A stretch of DNA of 25,741 nt, from contig CAUUTP010000019.1 of assembly GCA_963548155.1 (NCBI GenBank), forward strand, positions 1-25,741. Reading direction: 5' to 3'. The translations under genes and the position numbers were made by a program. The notes below the pieces were generated by a model. The model saw only the letters and a program-made list of their open reading frames with translations, was not told the origin of the DNA and made no database searches. The stretch's first letter is position 1. Each line of letters begins with the position of its first letter. Source of the stretch: Eikenella sp963548155 (GTDB lineage Bacteria; Pseudomonadota; Gammaproteobacteria; Burkholderiales; Neisseriaceae). Shown here piece after piece: positions 1-6,354 of this stretch.

Positions 1-115
1 CAAGGCCGTCTGAAAGCCCTTCGAGCAGGCCGGCAATGGCGGTAGGCTGGTCGCCGGCGGGCGGGAAGGGTTGGTGGAGTTTGAAGGGGGAATCGGGGTA
101 TTGGATGATGTCCAT
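1..115 (-). CDS. uvrB: UvrABC system protein B, N-terminal fragment
   Basis: The minus strand from the ATG at 115-113 reads MDIIQYPDSPFKLHQPFPP followed by AGDQPTAIAGLLEGLSDGL, the conserved start of UvrB, the damage-verification helicase of nucleotide excision repair. The GDQPTAI segment is a family signature just ahead of the Walker A motif, which lies outside the window. Only 38 codons are present; the gene continues past base 1. The start is fixed by homology and by an exact uptake sequence ending one base before the ATG. No AG-rich ribosome-binding site is visible apart from the AGGT inside that uptake sequence. A perfect TATAAT lies about 33 bp upstream. The family assignment is secure, though only the N-terminus is seen. 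Confidence 0.93.
   Translation of the reverse strand, partial: MDIIQYPDSPFKLHQPFPPAGDQPTAIAGLLEGLSDGL
3..14 (+). repeat. Neisseria-type AG-DUS 12-mer inside uvrB
   Basis: Bases 3-14 read AGGCCGTCTGAA, the AG-DUS dialect of Neisseria, not the Eikenella dialect used elsewhere in the window. On the minus strand it encodes the Ser-Asp-Gly-Leu of the UvrB N-terminus. It is the only copy of this dialect I found here. Confidence 0.8.
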
Positions 116-148
116 GAGGCTACCTGAAAAAGCGCGGGCAAAAGAGAG

Positions 149-154
149 ATTATA
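149..154 (-). promoter_or_regulatory. Probable -10 element for uvrB
   Basis: The minus strand carries a perfect TATAAT at 154-149, which would start transcription near 142 and give a leader of about 27 nt. No good -35 box is found at 16-18 bp. The inferred leader contains the uptake sequence at 117-128 directly before the uvrB ATG. Confidence 0.5.
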
Positions 155-342
155 GCGCTAATGCGAGTGCTTGCTGCTGGGGGGAAGGGAAGTTGCAGCT
201 AGCCTTTTGTGGCCGGGAACGGGGTAGGGCGGTATTGCTATGTTGCCAGCCCGGTTCTTGCGCAGCTAAAACCACAGCCCGGCTATGCCGCCATCCGATT
301 TTCAGGTAGCCTTGGCGGCTTGATACGAACAAGGAGTTTCCA

Positions 343-879
343 ATGAGCAATATCCGCCCGTATTTGGCTGCCGTGCCTCAGGTGCATGGCAGTTGTTATC
401 TCGATCCGCTATGTTTGGTGGCGGGGGATGTGGTGTTGGCCGAGGAGGTGTCGGTGTGGCCGTTTGCCGTGCTGCGGGGGGATGTGAACAGCATCCGCGT
501 GGGGCGGGGCAGCAATATTCAAGATCATGTGATGCTGCATGTGAGCCACAAAACGGACGACAAACCGGAAGGTTCGCCGCTGATTATCGGCGAGGATTGC
601 ACCATCGGCCATCATGTTACGCTGCACGGCTGCACCGTTGGCAACCGCGTGTTGGTGGGGATGGGCAGCATTGTGCTGGATGATGCGGTAATTGAAGACG
701 ATGTGATGATTGGGGCGGGCAGCTTGGTGCCGCCGCGCAAACGGCTGGAAAGCGGTTATTTGTATGTGGGTTCGCCGGTAAAGCAAGTGCGGCGGCTCAC
801 GGCAGAGGAGCTGGCGTTTCTGCCGTATTCGGCGGCGCATTATGTGCGGGTGGCAGAGGGGTATAAGGCGGGCGGCTGA
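343..879 (+). CDS. Gamma-class carbonic anhydrase-like hexapeptide protein (YrdA family)
   Basis: This 178-residue protein is a left-handed beta-helix made of hexapeptide repeats (for example IIGEDCTIGHHVTLHGCTVG, residues 81-100). The three metal-ligand histidines expected for gamma-carbonic anhydrases fit H66 (after the QDHVML segment), H90 and H95. Family members are trimeric, zinc-binding and cytosolic; some hydrate CO2 while many YrdA/PaaY-type homologues have weak or undefined activity, so the substrate is not settled by sequence. AAGGAG at 331-336 sits 6 bp before the ATG. Length is normal for the family. It is monocistronic as far as visible, with an inverted uptake-sequence pair downstream at 941-980. 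An acyltransferase role is possible but the histidines argue against it. Confidence 0.9.
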   Translation: MSNIRPYLAAVPQVHGSCYLDPLCLVAGDVVLAEEVSVWPFAVLRGDVNSIRVGRGSNIQDHVMLHVSHKTDDKPEGSPLIIGEDCTIGHHVTLHGCTVGNRVLVGMGSIVLDDAVIEDDVMIGAGSLVPPRKRLESGYLYVGSPVKQVRRLTAEELAFLPYSAAHYVRVAEGYKAGG

Positions 880-940
880 TGTTAGCTTGGTAGAAACTTG
901 TCTTCTTCGGCTGCTTCATTTTCATTTTGCGGAAGTATGG

Positions 941-980
941 TTTTCAGGTAGCCTGCTGTGCCGTAGAGGCTACCTGAAAA
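941..980 (+). repeat. Inverted DUS pair, TTCAGG...CCTGAA topology
   Basis: Perfect 14-bp arms at 941-954 and 967-980 are separated by 12 bases. Each arm contains an exact Eikenella uptake sequence. The transcript would form a strong hairpin, but the 3' arm ends in AAAA and no U-tract follows, so it is not a canonical intrinsic terminator. It separates the carbonic anhydrase-like gene from the lipoprotein gene. Confidence 0.8.
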
Positions 981-1037
981 TCATTGTGCTATTGTTTCCA
1001 ATATTTGTTCTGTATTCAATTAGATGAAAGGAAAATC

Positions 1038-1226
1038 ATGAAAACAACATATCGTTTGGCCGCTGCGGCGGTGTTGGCCGCCCTGTTATCGGCTTGTGGC
1101 GTCGGGGTGGGCGTGAGCGGTGGCGACGGCTATGTGGGTGCGCGCGGCTCGGTGGATTTGGGCAACGGCAATAGCAGCGTGACGCCTTATGGTAAAGTGG
1201 GCGCGGGGGTGGAGGTAACGCGCTAG
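1038..1226 (+). CDS. Small glycine-rich lipoprotein, function unknown
   Basis: The product has 62 residues. Residues 1-19 form a signal peptide (Lys-Thr-Thr-Tyr-Arg, then an Ala/Leu core) ending in the lipobox LLSAC with C20 as the lipidated residue. The mature part is about 43 residues, rich in Gly, Val and Ser, with alternating GVGVGVSGG and GKVGAGVEV segments that suggest beta structure. The ATG at 1038 is preceded by GAAAGGA at 1025-1031. I recognise no family. It is expected at the outer membrane by lipoprotein rules, since residue +2 is Gly and not Asp. It probably has its own transcription unit, being bracketed by the hairpin at 941-980 and a small hairpin at 1231-1247. Confidence 0.75.
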   Translation: MKTTYRLAAAAVLAALLSACGVGVGVSGGDGYVGARGSVDLGNGNSSVTPYGKVGAGVEVTR

Positions 1227-1230
1227 GAAA

Positions 1231-1247
1231 GGGCTACCTGAAAGCCC
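1231..1247 (+). terminator. Weak hairpin built on a near-DUS
   Basis: GGGCT (1231-1235) and AGCCC (1243-1247) pair around a 7-base loop. The sequence is an uptake sequence with the first A changed to G. It lies 4 bp after the lipoprotein stop. No U-tract follows, so termination is uncertain. Confidence 0.3.
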
Positions 1248-1274
1248 AGTGTCAATGAAGCTAAAACACATTCT

Positions 1275-1302
1275 TTGCTACAAATGTACGTTTCGGTATA
1301 TT
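1275..1302 (+). promoter_or_regulatory. Sigma70-type promoter for the interrupted secreted protein gene
   Basis: TTGCTA (1275-1280) and TATATT (1297-1302) are separated by 16 bp. Transcription would start near 1309, giving a leader of about 68 nt that includes the uptake sequence at 1326-1337. Confidence 0.5.
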
Positions 1303-1376
1303 GCTGCTGCGTTAGTTGAAATATTTTCAGGTAGCCTTTGCGGCCAGATTGAGTTCAATCCATTACAAGGAACATC

Positions 1377-2117
1377 ATGAAAAAACATCTGCTTGCTATC
1401 TTGTTGGCGCTGGCTGCTCCCGCTGCATTGGCCGTGCCCTATCAGCCGCTGAACCCGCAAAGCTTGGTGAGCGGCAGCTCCTAGCATCCGCCGATTAATG
1501 TGAATATGCCTGCCGTGCAGCGTGCGTTCGACAATTTGGCTGCACATGCGGCGGAGTATCCCGTGCAATTTGATACCGATGCCGACCGCCGCCGTGCCAT
1601 TGCCGATTTGCAGCCTTTGGGCGTGGTATTCGACAGCCTTGTGGAAAATAACACGCCGCGTGCCGGTGCCGCGCCCAGCCAAGGGTACTTGGTGCTCCTG
1701 CAAATGCGCGCCCGCCTAAACTGGATGGGGCACAACCTCGACCAAGCCGGCTATGCCGACCGTGCCGAAGCCGACTACGCCCGCCTGCTTGCCTTTGCTC
1801 CTGCCGCCGACAAACCCGCCGTGCAGGGCGAATTTGGCAACTTCCTTGCCTCCAGCGCCCGCATGGAACGCGCCATTCCCATGCTGCGCGCCGCCTACCA
1901 AGCCGGCCATAAAGAAAGCGGCCGGGATTTGGCCACTGCCCTGTTAACGCAAAACAAACGCAGCGAAGCCCTGCCGCTGCTGCGCGAATATGTGCGTAAC
2001 TTTCCGCAAGACCAAAAAGGCCGGACCATCCTCAATGCGGTGGAACAGGGCAGGGTGGAAACGCACGCGGTGTATCCAAGCCATTTGCAGCGCATACCTA
2101 AGCGGCATCGGCATTAA
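1377..2117 (+). pseudogene. Secreted helical-repeat protein interrupted by an in-frame TAG
   Basis: The ATG at 1377 (ACAAGGAAC upstream) begins a clear Sec signal peptide, MKKHLLAILLALAAPAALA, followed by 16 mature residues ending VSGSS. An in-frame TAG at 1482-1484 then stops translation. The same frame continues open to 2117 and encodes a body of about 211 residues beginning HPPINVNMPAVQRAFDNL. The second half (about residues 75-180 of the body, with AEADYARLL, MLRAAYQ and ALPLLREYVRNFPQD) looks like tetratricopeptide-type helical pairs, and residues around DRRRAIADLQPLGVVFD precede it. I do not recognise the family. A GTG at 1500 could restart but has no ribosome-binding site and no signal peptide. 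One base change (C to T in CAG) would explain the stop, so this is either a recent pseudogene or a sequencing error. Confidence 0.65.
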
Positions 2118-2136
2118 AATGGTAGTGGGATTGAAT

Positions 2137-2178
2137 GCCAAACAGGCTACCTGAAAATCTTCAGGTAGCCTGTTTGCC
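2137..2178 (+). terminator. DUS-pair terminator, AGGCTA...TAGCCT topology
   Basis: Arms 2137-2155 and 2160-2178 pair over 19 bp with one mismatch and a 4-base loop. The core is two exact uptake sequences (2144-2155, 2160-2171). The 3' arm runs into TGTTT, which supplies a short U-tract for rightward transcription. Confidence 0.75.
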
Positions 2179-2222
2179 TAGAAGGGCATAGAATTTTGCC
2201 CACCCCAAAACAGGAGAACACC

Positions 2223-2864
2223 ATGCCGCAGAATCCCCCGAAAATCTACACCGCCGCCCAGATGCGCGAGCGCGAACAGGCAGCGGTGGATGCCGGCACC
2301 AGCTTTTTGCAGCTGATGGAAAACGCCGGGCAGGCCGCCGCTGCCGATTTGCTGCGCCGCCTGCCCACACCCGGTCGTGCCCTGCTGGTGTGCGGCAAAG
2401 GCAATAACGGCGGCGATGCGTTGGTGATTGCCCGCGTGTTGCAGCAGCACGGCTGGCAGGCCGATATTGTGCTGCTCTTGGGCACGACGCTGTCGGATTT
2501 GGCCGAAACCAACCGCCAACACCTCCAGGGGTTGGGGAGTATCCGCTTCCTGCCGGTTGAGGCATTGCCTGCCGCGCTGGAGCAAGGTTACAGCTTGGTT
2601 ATAGACGGCATTTTCGGCACCGGTTTTTCAGGTAGCCTGCCACTTGAGGCTGCGGAATGCTGCCGTCGGCTCAATCATGCAGCTGGCTATAAAGTGGCGC
2701 TCGATATCCCCACCGGCCTCAACGGCGACACTGGAGAAGCTGCCGCCGATACCTTCCGCGCCAACCTCACCTACGCCTTCGCCGCCCTCAAACCCGCCCA
2801 TGCCAGTCCCATCGTGCAGCAGTGGTGCGGCGAGATTGTGTGTTTGGATATCGGGATTGATTAG
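2223..2864 (+). CDS. nnrE: NAD(P)H-hydrate epimerase, stand-alone YjeF_N domain
   Basis: The 213-residue protein matches the epimerase domain that interconverts R- and S-NAD(P)HX so the damaged cofactor can be repaired by a dehydratase. Visible signatures are the Rossmann-type loop CGKGNNGGDALVIA (about 57-70), DGIFGTGFSG (128-137) and DIPTGLNGDTG (151-161). The ATG at 2223 is chosen because CAGGAGAA lies just upstream; a TTG nine codons earlier lacks this. In E. coli this domain is fused to the dehydratase NnrD; here the frame stops right after the epimerase domain, and no dehydratase gene is adjacent. An uptake sequence at 2627-2638 is embedded in the codons for FSGSL. Confidence 0.92.
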   Translation: MPQNPPKIYTAAQMREREQAAVDAGTSFLQLMENAGQAAAADLLRRLPTPGRALLVCGKGNNGGDALVIARVLQQHGWQADIVLLLGTTLSDLAETNRQHLQGLGSIRFLPVEALPAALEQGYSLVIDGIFGTGFSGSLPLEAAECCRRLNHAAGYKVALDIPTGLNGDTGEAAADTFRANLTYAFAALKPAHASPIVQQWCGEIVCLDIGID

Positions 2865-2885
2865 GCGAAATAGCTGAGCAAAGGA

Positions 2886-2950
2886 AGGCTACCTGAAAAT
2901 GATGTCTTGGCGTAGCCAAGGCTGAGTTTCTGCGAAGCTAAAGTCTAAGC
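2886..2950 (+). repeat. Dispersed repeat, diverged copy A
   Basis: An uptake sequence at 2886-2897 is followed by unrelated bases and then by the 20-bp core GAGTTTCTGCGAAGCTAAAG (2924-2943). The same core occurs exactly on both sides of recG. It fills the gap between the convergent nnrE and amgK genes. Confidence 0.6.
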
Positions 2951-2977
2951 TGCAACGATGTTATAACCGTTCAACGT

Positions 2978-3982
2978 TTAAAACGTATAGCCGGTTCGCA
3001 GCTCTTCGTCGCCCACCAGCTCGAGCAAGAGTGCATAGAGCGGGGCGAGTTCGCGGTAGCGACGGGTGGTGCGGCGCAGATAGTTGAGGAAGCGGGGGAT
3101 TTCGGGGCGGTATTTCCCTTTGCTGTCGCGGTGCCACAGGCGGGCGAATATGCCGGCCACTTTCAAGTGCCGCTGCACGCCCATCCATTCGAAATCGCGG
3201 TAGAAACGGTCGAAATCGGCGGGCACGGGCAGGCCGGCGGCGCGGGCTTTTTCCCAGTAGCGTACGGCCAAATCAATCACAAACTCTTCCTCCCATTCGA
3301 TAAATGCATCGCGCAGGAGGGAAACCAGGTCGTAAGGAATCGGGCCGTAGAGCGCATCTTGGAAATCCAGCACGCCGGGTCGGCCGGGGGTGAGCATCAG
3401 ATTGCGTATGATGAAGTCGCGGTGCACATATACTTGCGGCTGGGCGGTGAGCACGGGCAGGAGTGTATCGAGCGTTTGCTGCCACAGCTGCTGTTGTTTG
3501 AAGTTCAGGTTTTTGCCCAGCTCTTTGGCCATAAACCAATCGGGGAACAGCTGCATTTCGCGGCGCATTACGGCTTCGTCGTATTTGGGCAGTACGCCGG
3601 GGCGGCTGGATTTTTGCAGATCGATTAGTGTGTCGAGTGCGTCGAGCAGCAGGGCGCGTTGTACTTCGGGGCGGGTGTCGTGCTCCAGTGCGGCCAAGTA
3701 AGGCACTTTGCCGAAGTCTTCCAAGGCGGCGAAACCGTGTTCGATATCGTGGTGGAACACTTGCGGCACATGTACGGCGGCAAAAATCTCGCGCACGCGC
3801 AAATAGGGTTCGATGCTCATTTTGTCGGGCGGTGCGTCCATGCAGACCACGCTCTCGCCGTTTTCAAATACGGCGCGGAAATAGCGGCGGAAATCGGCAT
3901 CCGCTGCGGCGAAGGAAAGGGTGAAATCCCGCTGCGGATAACGTTTCTGCAGCCAGTTTTGCAATTCTTTTTCTCGTTCCAT
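2978..3982 (-). CDS. amgK: N-acetylmuramate/N-acetylglucosamine kinase AmgK (aminoglycoside phosphotransferase fold)
   Basis: The 334-residue kinase-like protein carries the APH-family catalytic loop VHRDFIIRNLM (H187, D189, N194) and the metal-binding LDFQDA (D206-D209). AmgK phosphorylates the anomeric hydroxyl of MurNAc and GlcNAc released by wall turnover; with the uridylyltransferase MurU it returns them to UDP-MurNAc, a route known in Pseudomonas and Neisseria that bypasses the fosfomycin-sensitive MurA step. The assignment rests on fold, length and its place divergent from lptD, which I recall as the Neisseria arrangement. The ATG is at 3982-3980, only 20 bp from the first lptD ATG, so the two control regions overlap. 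No murU lies beside it here. A different small-molecule kinase activity cannot be excluded. Confidence 0.85.
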   Translation of the reverse strand: MEREKELQNWLQKRYPQRDFTLSFAAADADFRRYFRAVFENGESVVCMDAPPDKMSIEPYLRVREIFAAVHVPQVFHHDIEHGFAALEDFGKVPYLAALEHDTRPEVQRALLLDALDTLIDLQKSSRPGVLPKYDEAVMRREMQLFPDWFMAKELGKNLNFKQQQLWQQTLDTLLPVLTAQPQVYVHRDFIIRNLMLTPGRPGVLDFQDALYGPIPYDLVSLLRDAFIEWEEEFVIDLAVRYWEKARAAGLPVPADFDRFYRDFEWMGVQRHLKVAGIFARLWHRDSKGKYRPEIPRFLNYLRRTTRRYRELAPLYALLLELVGDEELRTGYTF

Positions 3983-3992
3983 GATGTTTTTC

Positions 3993-4020
3993 GGGTTAAA
4001 ATATGCGCCATTTTAAACCC
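3993..4020. promoter_or_regulatory. Inverted repeat and -10-like box between amgK and lptD
   Basis: GGGTTAAAAT (3993-4002) faces ATTTTAAACCC (4010-4020), matching except for one bulged base, across a 7-base spacer that contains the outermost lptD ATG (4003). TAAAAT at 3997-4002 resembles a rightward -10 box. The repeat may be an operator shared by the divergent genes or a hairpin in the lptD leader. Confidence 0.4.
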
Positions 4021-6354
4021 GCTGTAAAAAATTGGGGTGATTCTTTGTCTTGCTTTTTCCGATTGAGCCCGATGGCAGCCGCTGTGCTGACCGGTTTGAG
4101 CCTGCCAGCCCTGCTGCAGGCCGAGCCTCTGTCGCTGGCGGCGGAGGGCGGCGCAGTCTGCCACCGGCCGAACGCGCCCAAACAAATGATTGCGCCGGTG
4201 AAAACCAGCGGCGAAGGCACGTTGGCCGAAGGGGCTACCCGTGTGAATGCCGACCGTGTGATCGGCCAGAGCGACGTGCGCGTGCGCGCCGAGGGTGATG
4301 TGGTGGTGGAGCGTGGCAACCAGGTGCTCAACGCACAATGGATTGACTACAATCAGCCGCAAGATACCGTGCAGGCCGGCAACCGCTTTACGCTGGAGCA
4401 GGGCAGCGGGCGCGTGAGCGGCGAGAACCTGCGTTATAAGATGGACACTCGCCAGGGCGAGGCCACCAATGCCCGCTTTGAAGCCGAAAGCAGCAGCGGC
4501 CGCCGCCTGCAGGGCACCAGCCAAACTCTGCGGATGGATGGAGAAAACCGTTACCGCCTAGAAAACGGCCGCTTCAACACCTGCAATCCGGGCGACGAAA
4601 GCTGGTATATCCGTGCCAAAAGCATTGAAGCGGACTACGGCCGCAATGTCGGCGTGGCGCGCAATGCCTCGCTAGTGGTGGGCGGTGTGCCGCTGTTTTA
4701 CACGCCGTGGATTGATTTTCCGCTCAATGGCAACCGAAAAAGTGGCTTTTTAGTGCCCACCTTTAAAGCCGGTTCCGACGGTGTGGAAATCACTGCCCCC
4801 TATTATTTCAACCTCGCCCCGAACTACGACTTCACGCTTACGCCCAAGCTTTATAGCCGCCGTGGTCTGCAGCTGGCCGGTCAGTTCCGTTATCTGCAGC
4901 CCAAATATCAGGGCGACATCAGCTTGGCCGTGTTGCCCGCAGACCAACTCAGCCAGCACGATACCCGCAGCAAAATCGATTGGGACCACCAACACCAATT
5001 CAGCCGTACCCTTAGCGGCGGTGTGGATTTCCACCAAGTATCCGACGACGATTACTACCGCGATTTCTACAACCGCACCGACATTGCCACCAATGTCAAC
5101 CTCAACCGCCAGCTGTGGTTGCGCCACCAAACTGAATTGTGGACCGGCCGCTTTGACAGCTACGCCACCGTGCAGAAATACCAAACCCTGGCCAATGCCG
5201 ACGGCTACAAAGGCGACCAACCTTATTCACTGTTGCCGCGCCTAAGCAGCCAATGGCAGAAGCGCTTCGGTATCGTCAACTTCCAAATGTTTGGCCAATA
5301 CAGCAACTTCCGCCACGATAGCAAACAGGAAGGTAGCCGTTTGGTGCTCAACCCCAGCGTGAGCGCGGAATTCAACCGCAGCTGGGGCTATGTCCGACCC
5401 AAGCTCGGCTTGCACGCCACTTATTACAACCTAGACAGCCATAACGGCGCACAGGCACGCAATTTCAGCCGCATATTGCCCACCTTCAGTGTGGATAGCG
5501 GTATGGTGTTTGAGCGGCCGGCCAGCTGGCAGGGGCGTGATTATGTGCAAACCTTAGAGCCGCGCCTGTTCTACACCTACATCCCAACCAAGCAGCAAAA
5601 CGACATTCCGCTGTTTGATACTGCCGAAAACAGTTTCAACTACAGCCAGCTGTTCCGAGAAAACCGCTTCTCCGGTCACGACCGTATCAACGCCGCCAAC
5701 TTCCTCACCATGGCGGTGCAAACCCGCCTGTATGATGCCCGAAACGGCGCAGAACGTTTCTCTGCCGGCCTTGGCCAGCGCCTGTATTTCACTCGTGACG
5801 ACGTATTGCTCGACGGCAGCCGTGTGCAGCGGCGCAGTGGCCATTCCGATTTGTTGGCCTTTGCCGACGGCCGGGTCACCGACAATATCTGGCTGAACAG
5901 CGAAGTGCACTACGACACCAGCCAAAATGCCGCGGCCAAATATCATCTTGGCCTGCGTTACAGCCCTGAGCCCGGCAAAACCGTGGGTGCGCGCTATCAA
6001 TATCGCCGCTACGGCGAAATCTACGACGACGTATATGGCAAAGTACGCCGGGCCGATGTGTATTTCCAATGGCCGGTGAGCCGCAATCTTTACCTAGTGG
6101 GCCGCCACAGCTATTCCTTCAGCGAGCATAAGCCAGTGGAACACCTTTTGGGCATGGAATACATCAGCGGCTGCGGCTGCTGGAGCTTGAGTGCCGTCGG
6201 TCAGCATTATGTAAACGGCGTGAACTCCAGAAAAAACGCCTTCTTCCTCCAGCTGCGCCTGCGTGATTTAAGCAGCTTGGGCAACAATCCTTTTGAACAA
6301 ATCCGCCAGTCGATTCCTGGCTACACCAACATTGATGAGGTAATGCGTAAATGA
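4003..6354 (+). CDS. lptD: LPS-assembly outer-membrane protein LptD
   Basis: LptD is the outer-membrane barrel that, with the LptE plug, inserts lipopolysaccharide into the outer leaflet. The protein has a signal peptide (core PMAAAVLTGLSLPALLQA), an OstA/LptA-like periplasmic domain (about 75-200; ADRVIGQSDVRVRAEGDVVV), then a long barrel closely resembling meningococcal LptD (YFNLAPNYD, WGYVRPKLGLHATYYNLDS, ETLEPRLFY-like LEPRLFYTYIP). Cysteines at 53 and 184 and the C-terminal pair C724/C726 (SGCGCW) are placed for the inter-domain disulfides needed for function. The start is uncertain. ATG 4003 has no ribosome-binding site and abuts a -10-like box; TTG 4045, preceded by GGGGTGA at 4034-4040, is a strong alternative, giving 769 residues. 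The stop overlaps surA by 4 bp. Confidence 0.96.
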   Translation: MRHFKPAVKNWGDSLSCFFRLSPMAAAVLTGLSLPALLQAEPLSLAAEGGAVCHRPNAPKQMIAPVKTSGEGTLAEGATRVNADRVIGQSDVRVRAEGDVVVERGNQVLNAQWIDYNQPQDTVQAGNRFTLEQGSGRVSGENLRYKMDTRQGEATNARFEAESSSGRRLQGTSQTLRMDGENRYRLENGRFNTCNPGDESWYIRAKSIEADYGRNVGVARNASLVVGGVPLFYTPWIDFPLNGNRKSGFLVPTFKAGSDGVEITAPYYFNLAPNYDFTLTPKLYSRRGLQLAGQFRYLQPKYQGDISLAVLPADQLSQHDTRSKIDWDHQHQFSRTLSGGVDFHQVSDDDYYRDFYNRTDIATNVNLNRQLWLRHQTELWTGRFDSYATVQKYQTLANADGYKGDQPYSLLPRLSSQWQKRFGIVNFQMFGQYSNFRHDSKQEGSRLVLNPSVSAEFNRSWGYVRPKLGLHATYYNLDSHNGAQARNFSRILPTFSVDSGMVFERPASWQGRDYVQTLEPRLFYTYIPTKQQNDIPLFDTAENSFNYSQLFRENRFSGHDRINAANFLTMAVQTRLYDARNGAERFSAGLGQRLYFTRDDVLLDGSRVQRRSGHSDLLAFADGRVTDNIWLNSEVHYDTSQNAAAKYHLGLRYSPEPGKTVGARYQYRRYGEIYDDVYGKVRRADVYFQWPVSRNLYLVGRHSYSFSEHKPVEHLLGMEYISGCGCWSLSAVGQHYVNGVNSRKNAFFLQLRLRDLSSLGNNPFEQIRQSIPGYTNIDEVMRK

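Noticed and set aside
150..350. 66-codon minus-strand frame between uvrB and the carbonic anhydrase-like gene
   Set aside because: It spans a -10 box and an uptake sequence and has no ribosome-binding site or similarity.
842..1027. 61-codon frame after the carbonic anhydrase-like gene
   Set aside because: It overlaps the end of that gene and is made largely of the DUS hairpin; no ribosome-binding site.
1482..1484. TAG as a recoded amino acid codon (pyrrolysine or programmed read-through)
   Set aside because: There is no sign of pyrrolysine use in this lineage and no special downstream context; a nonsense mutation or sequencing error is simpler.
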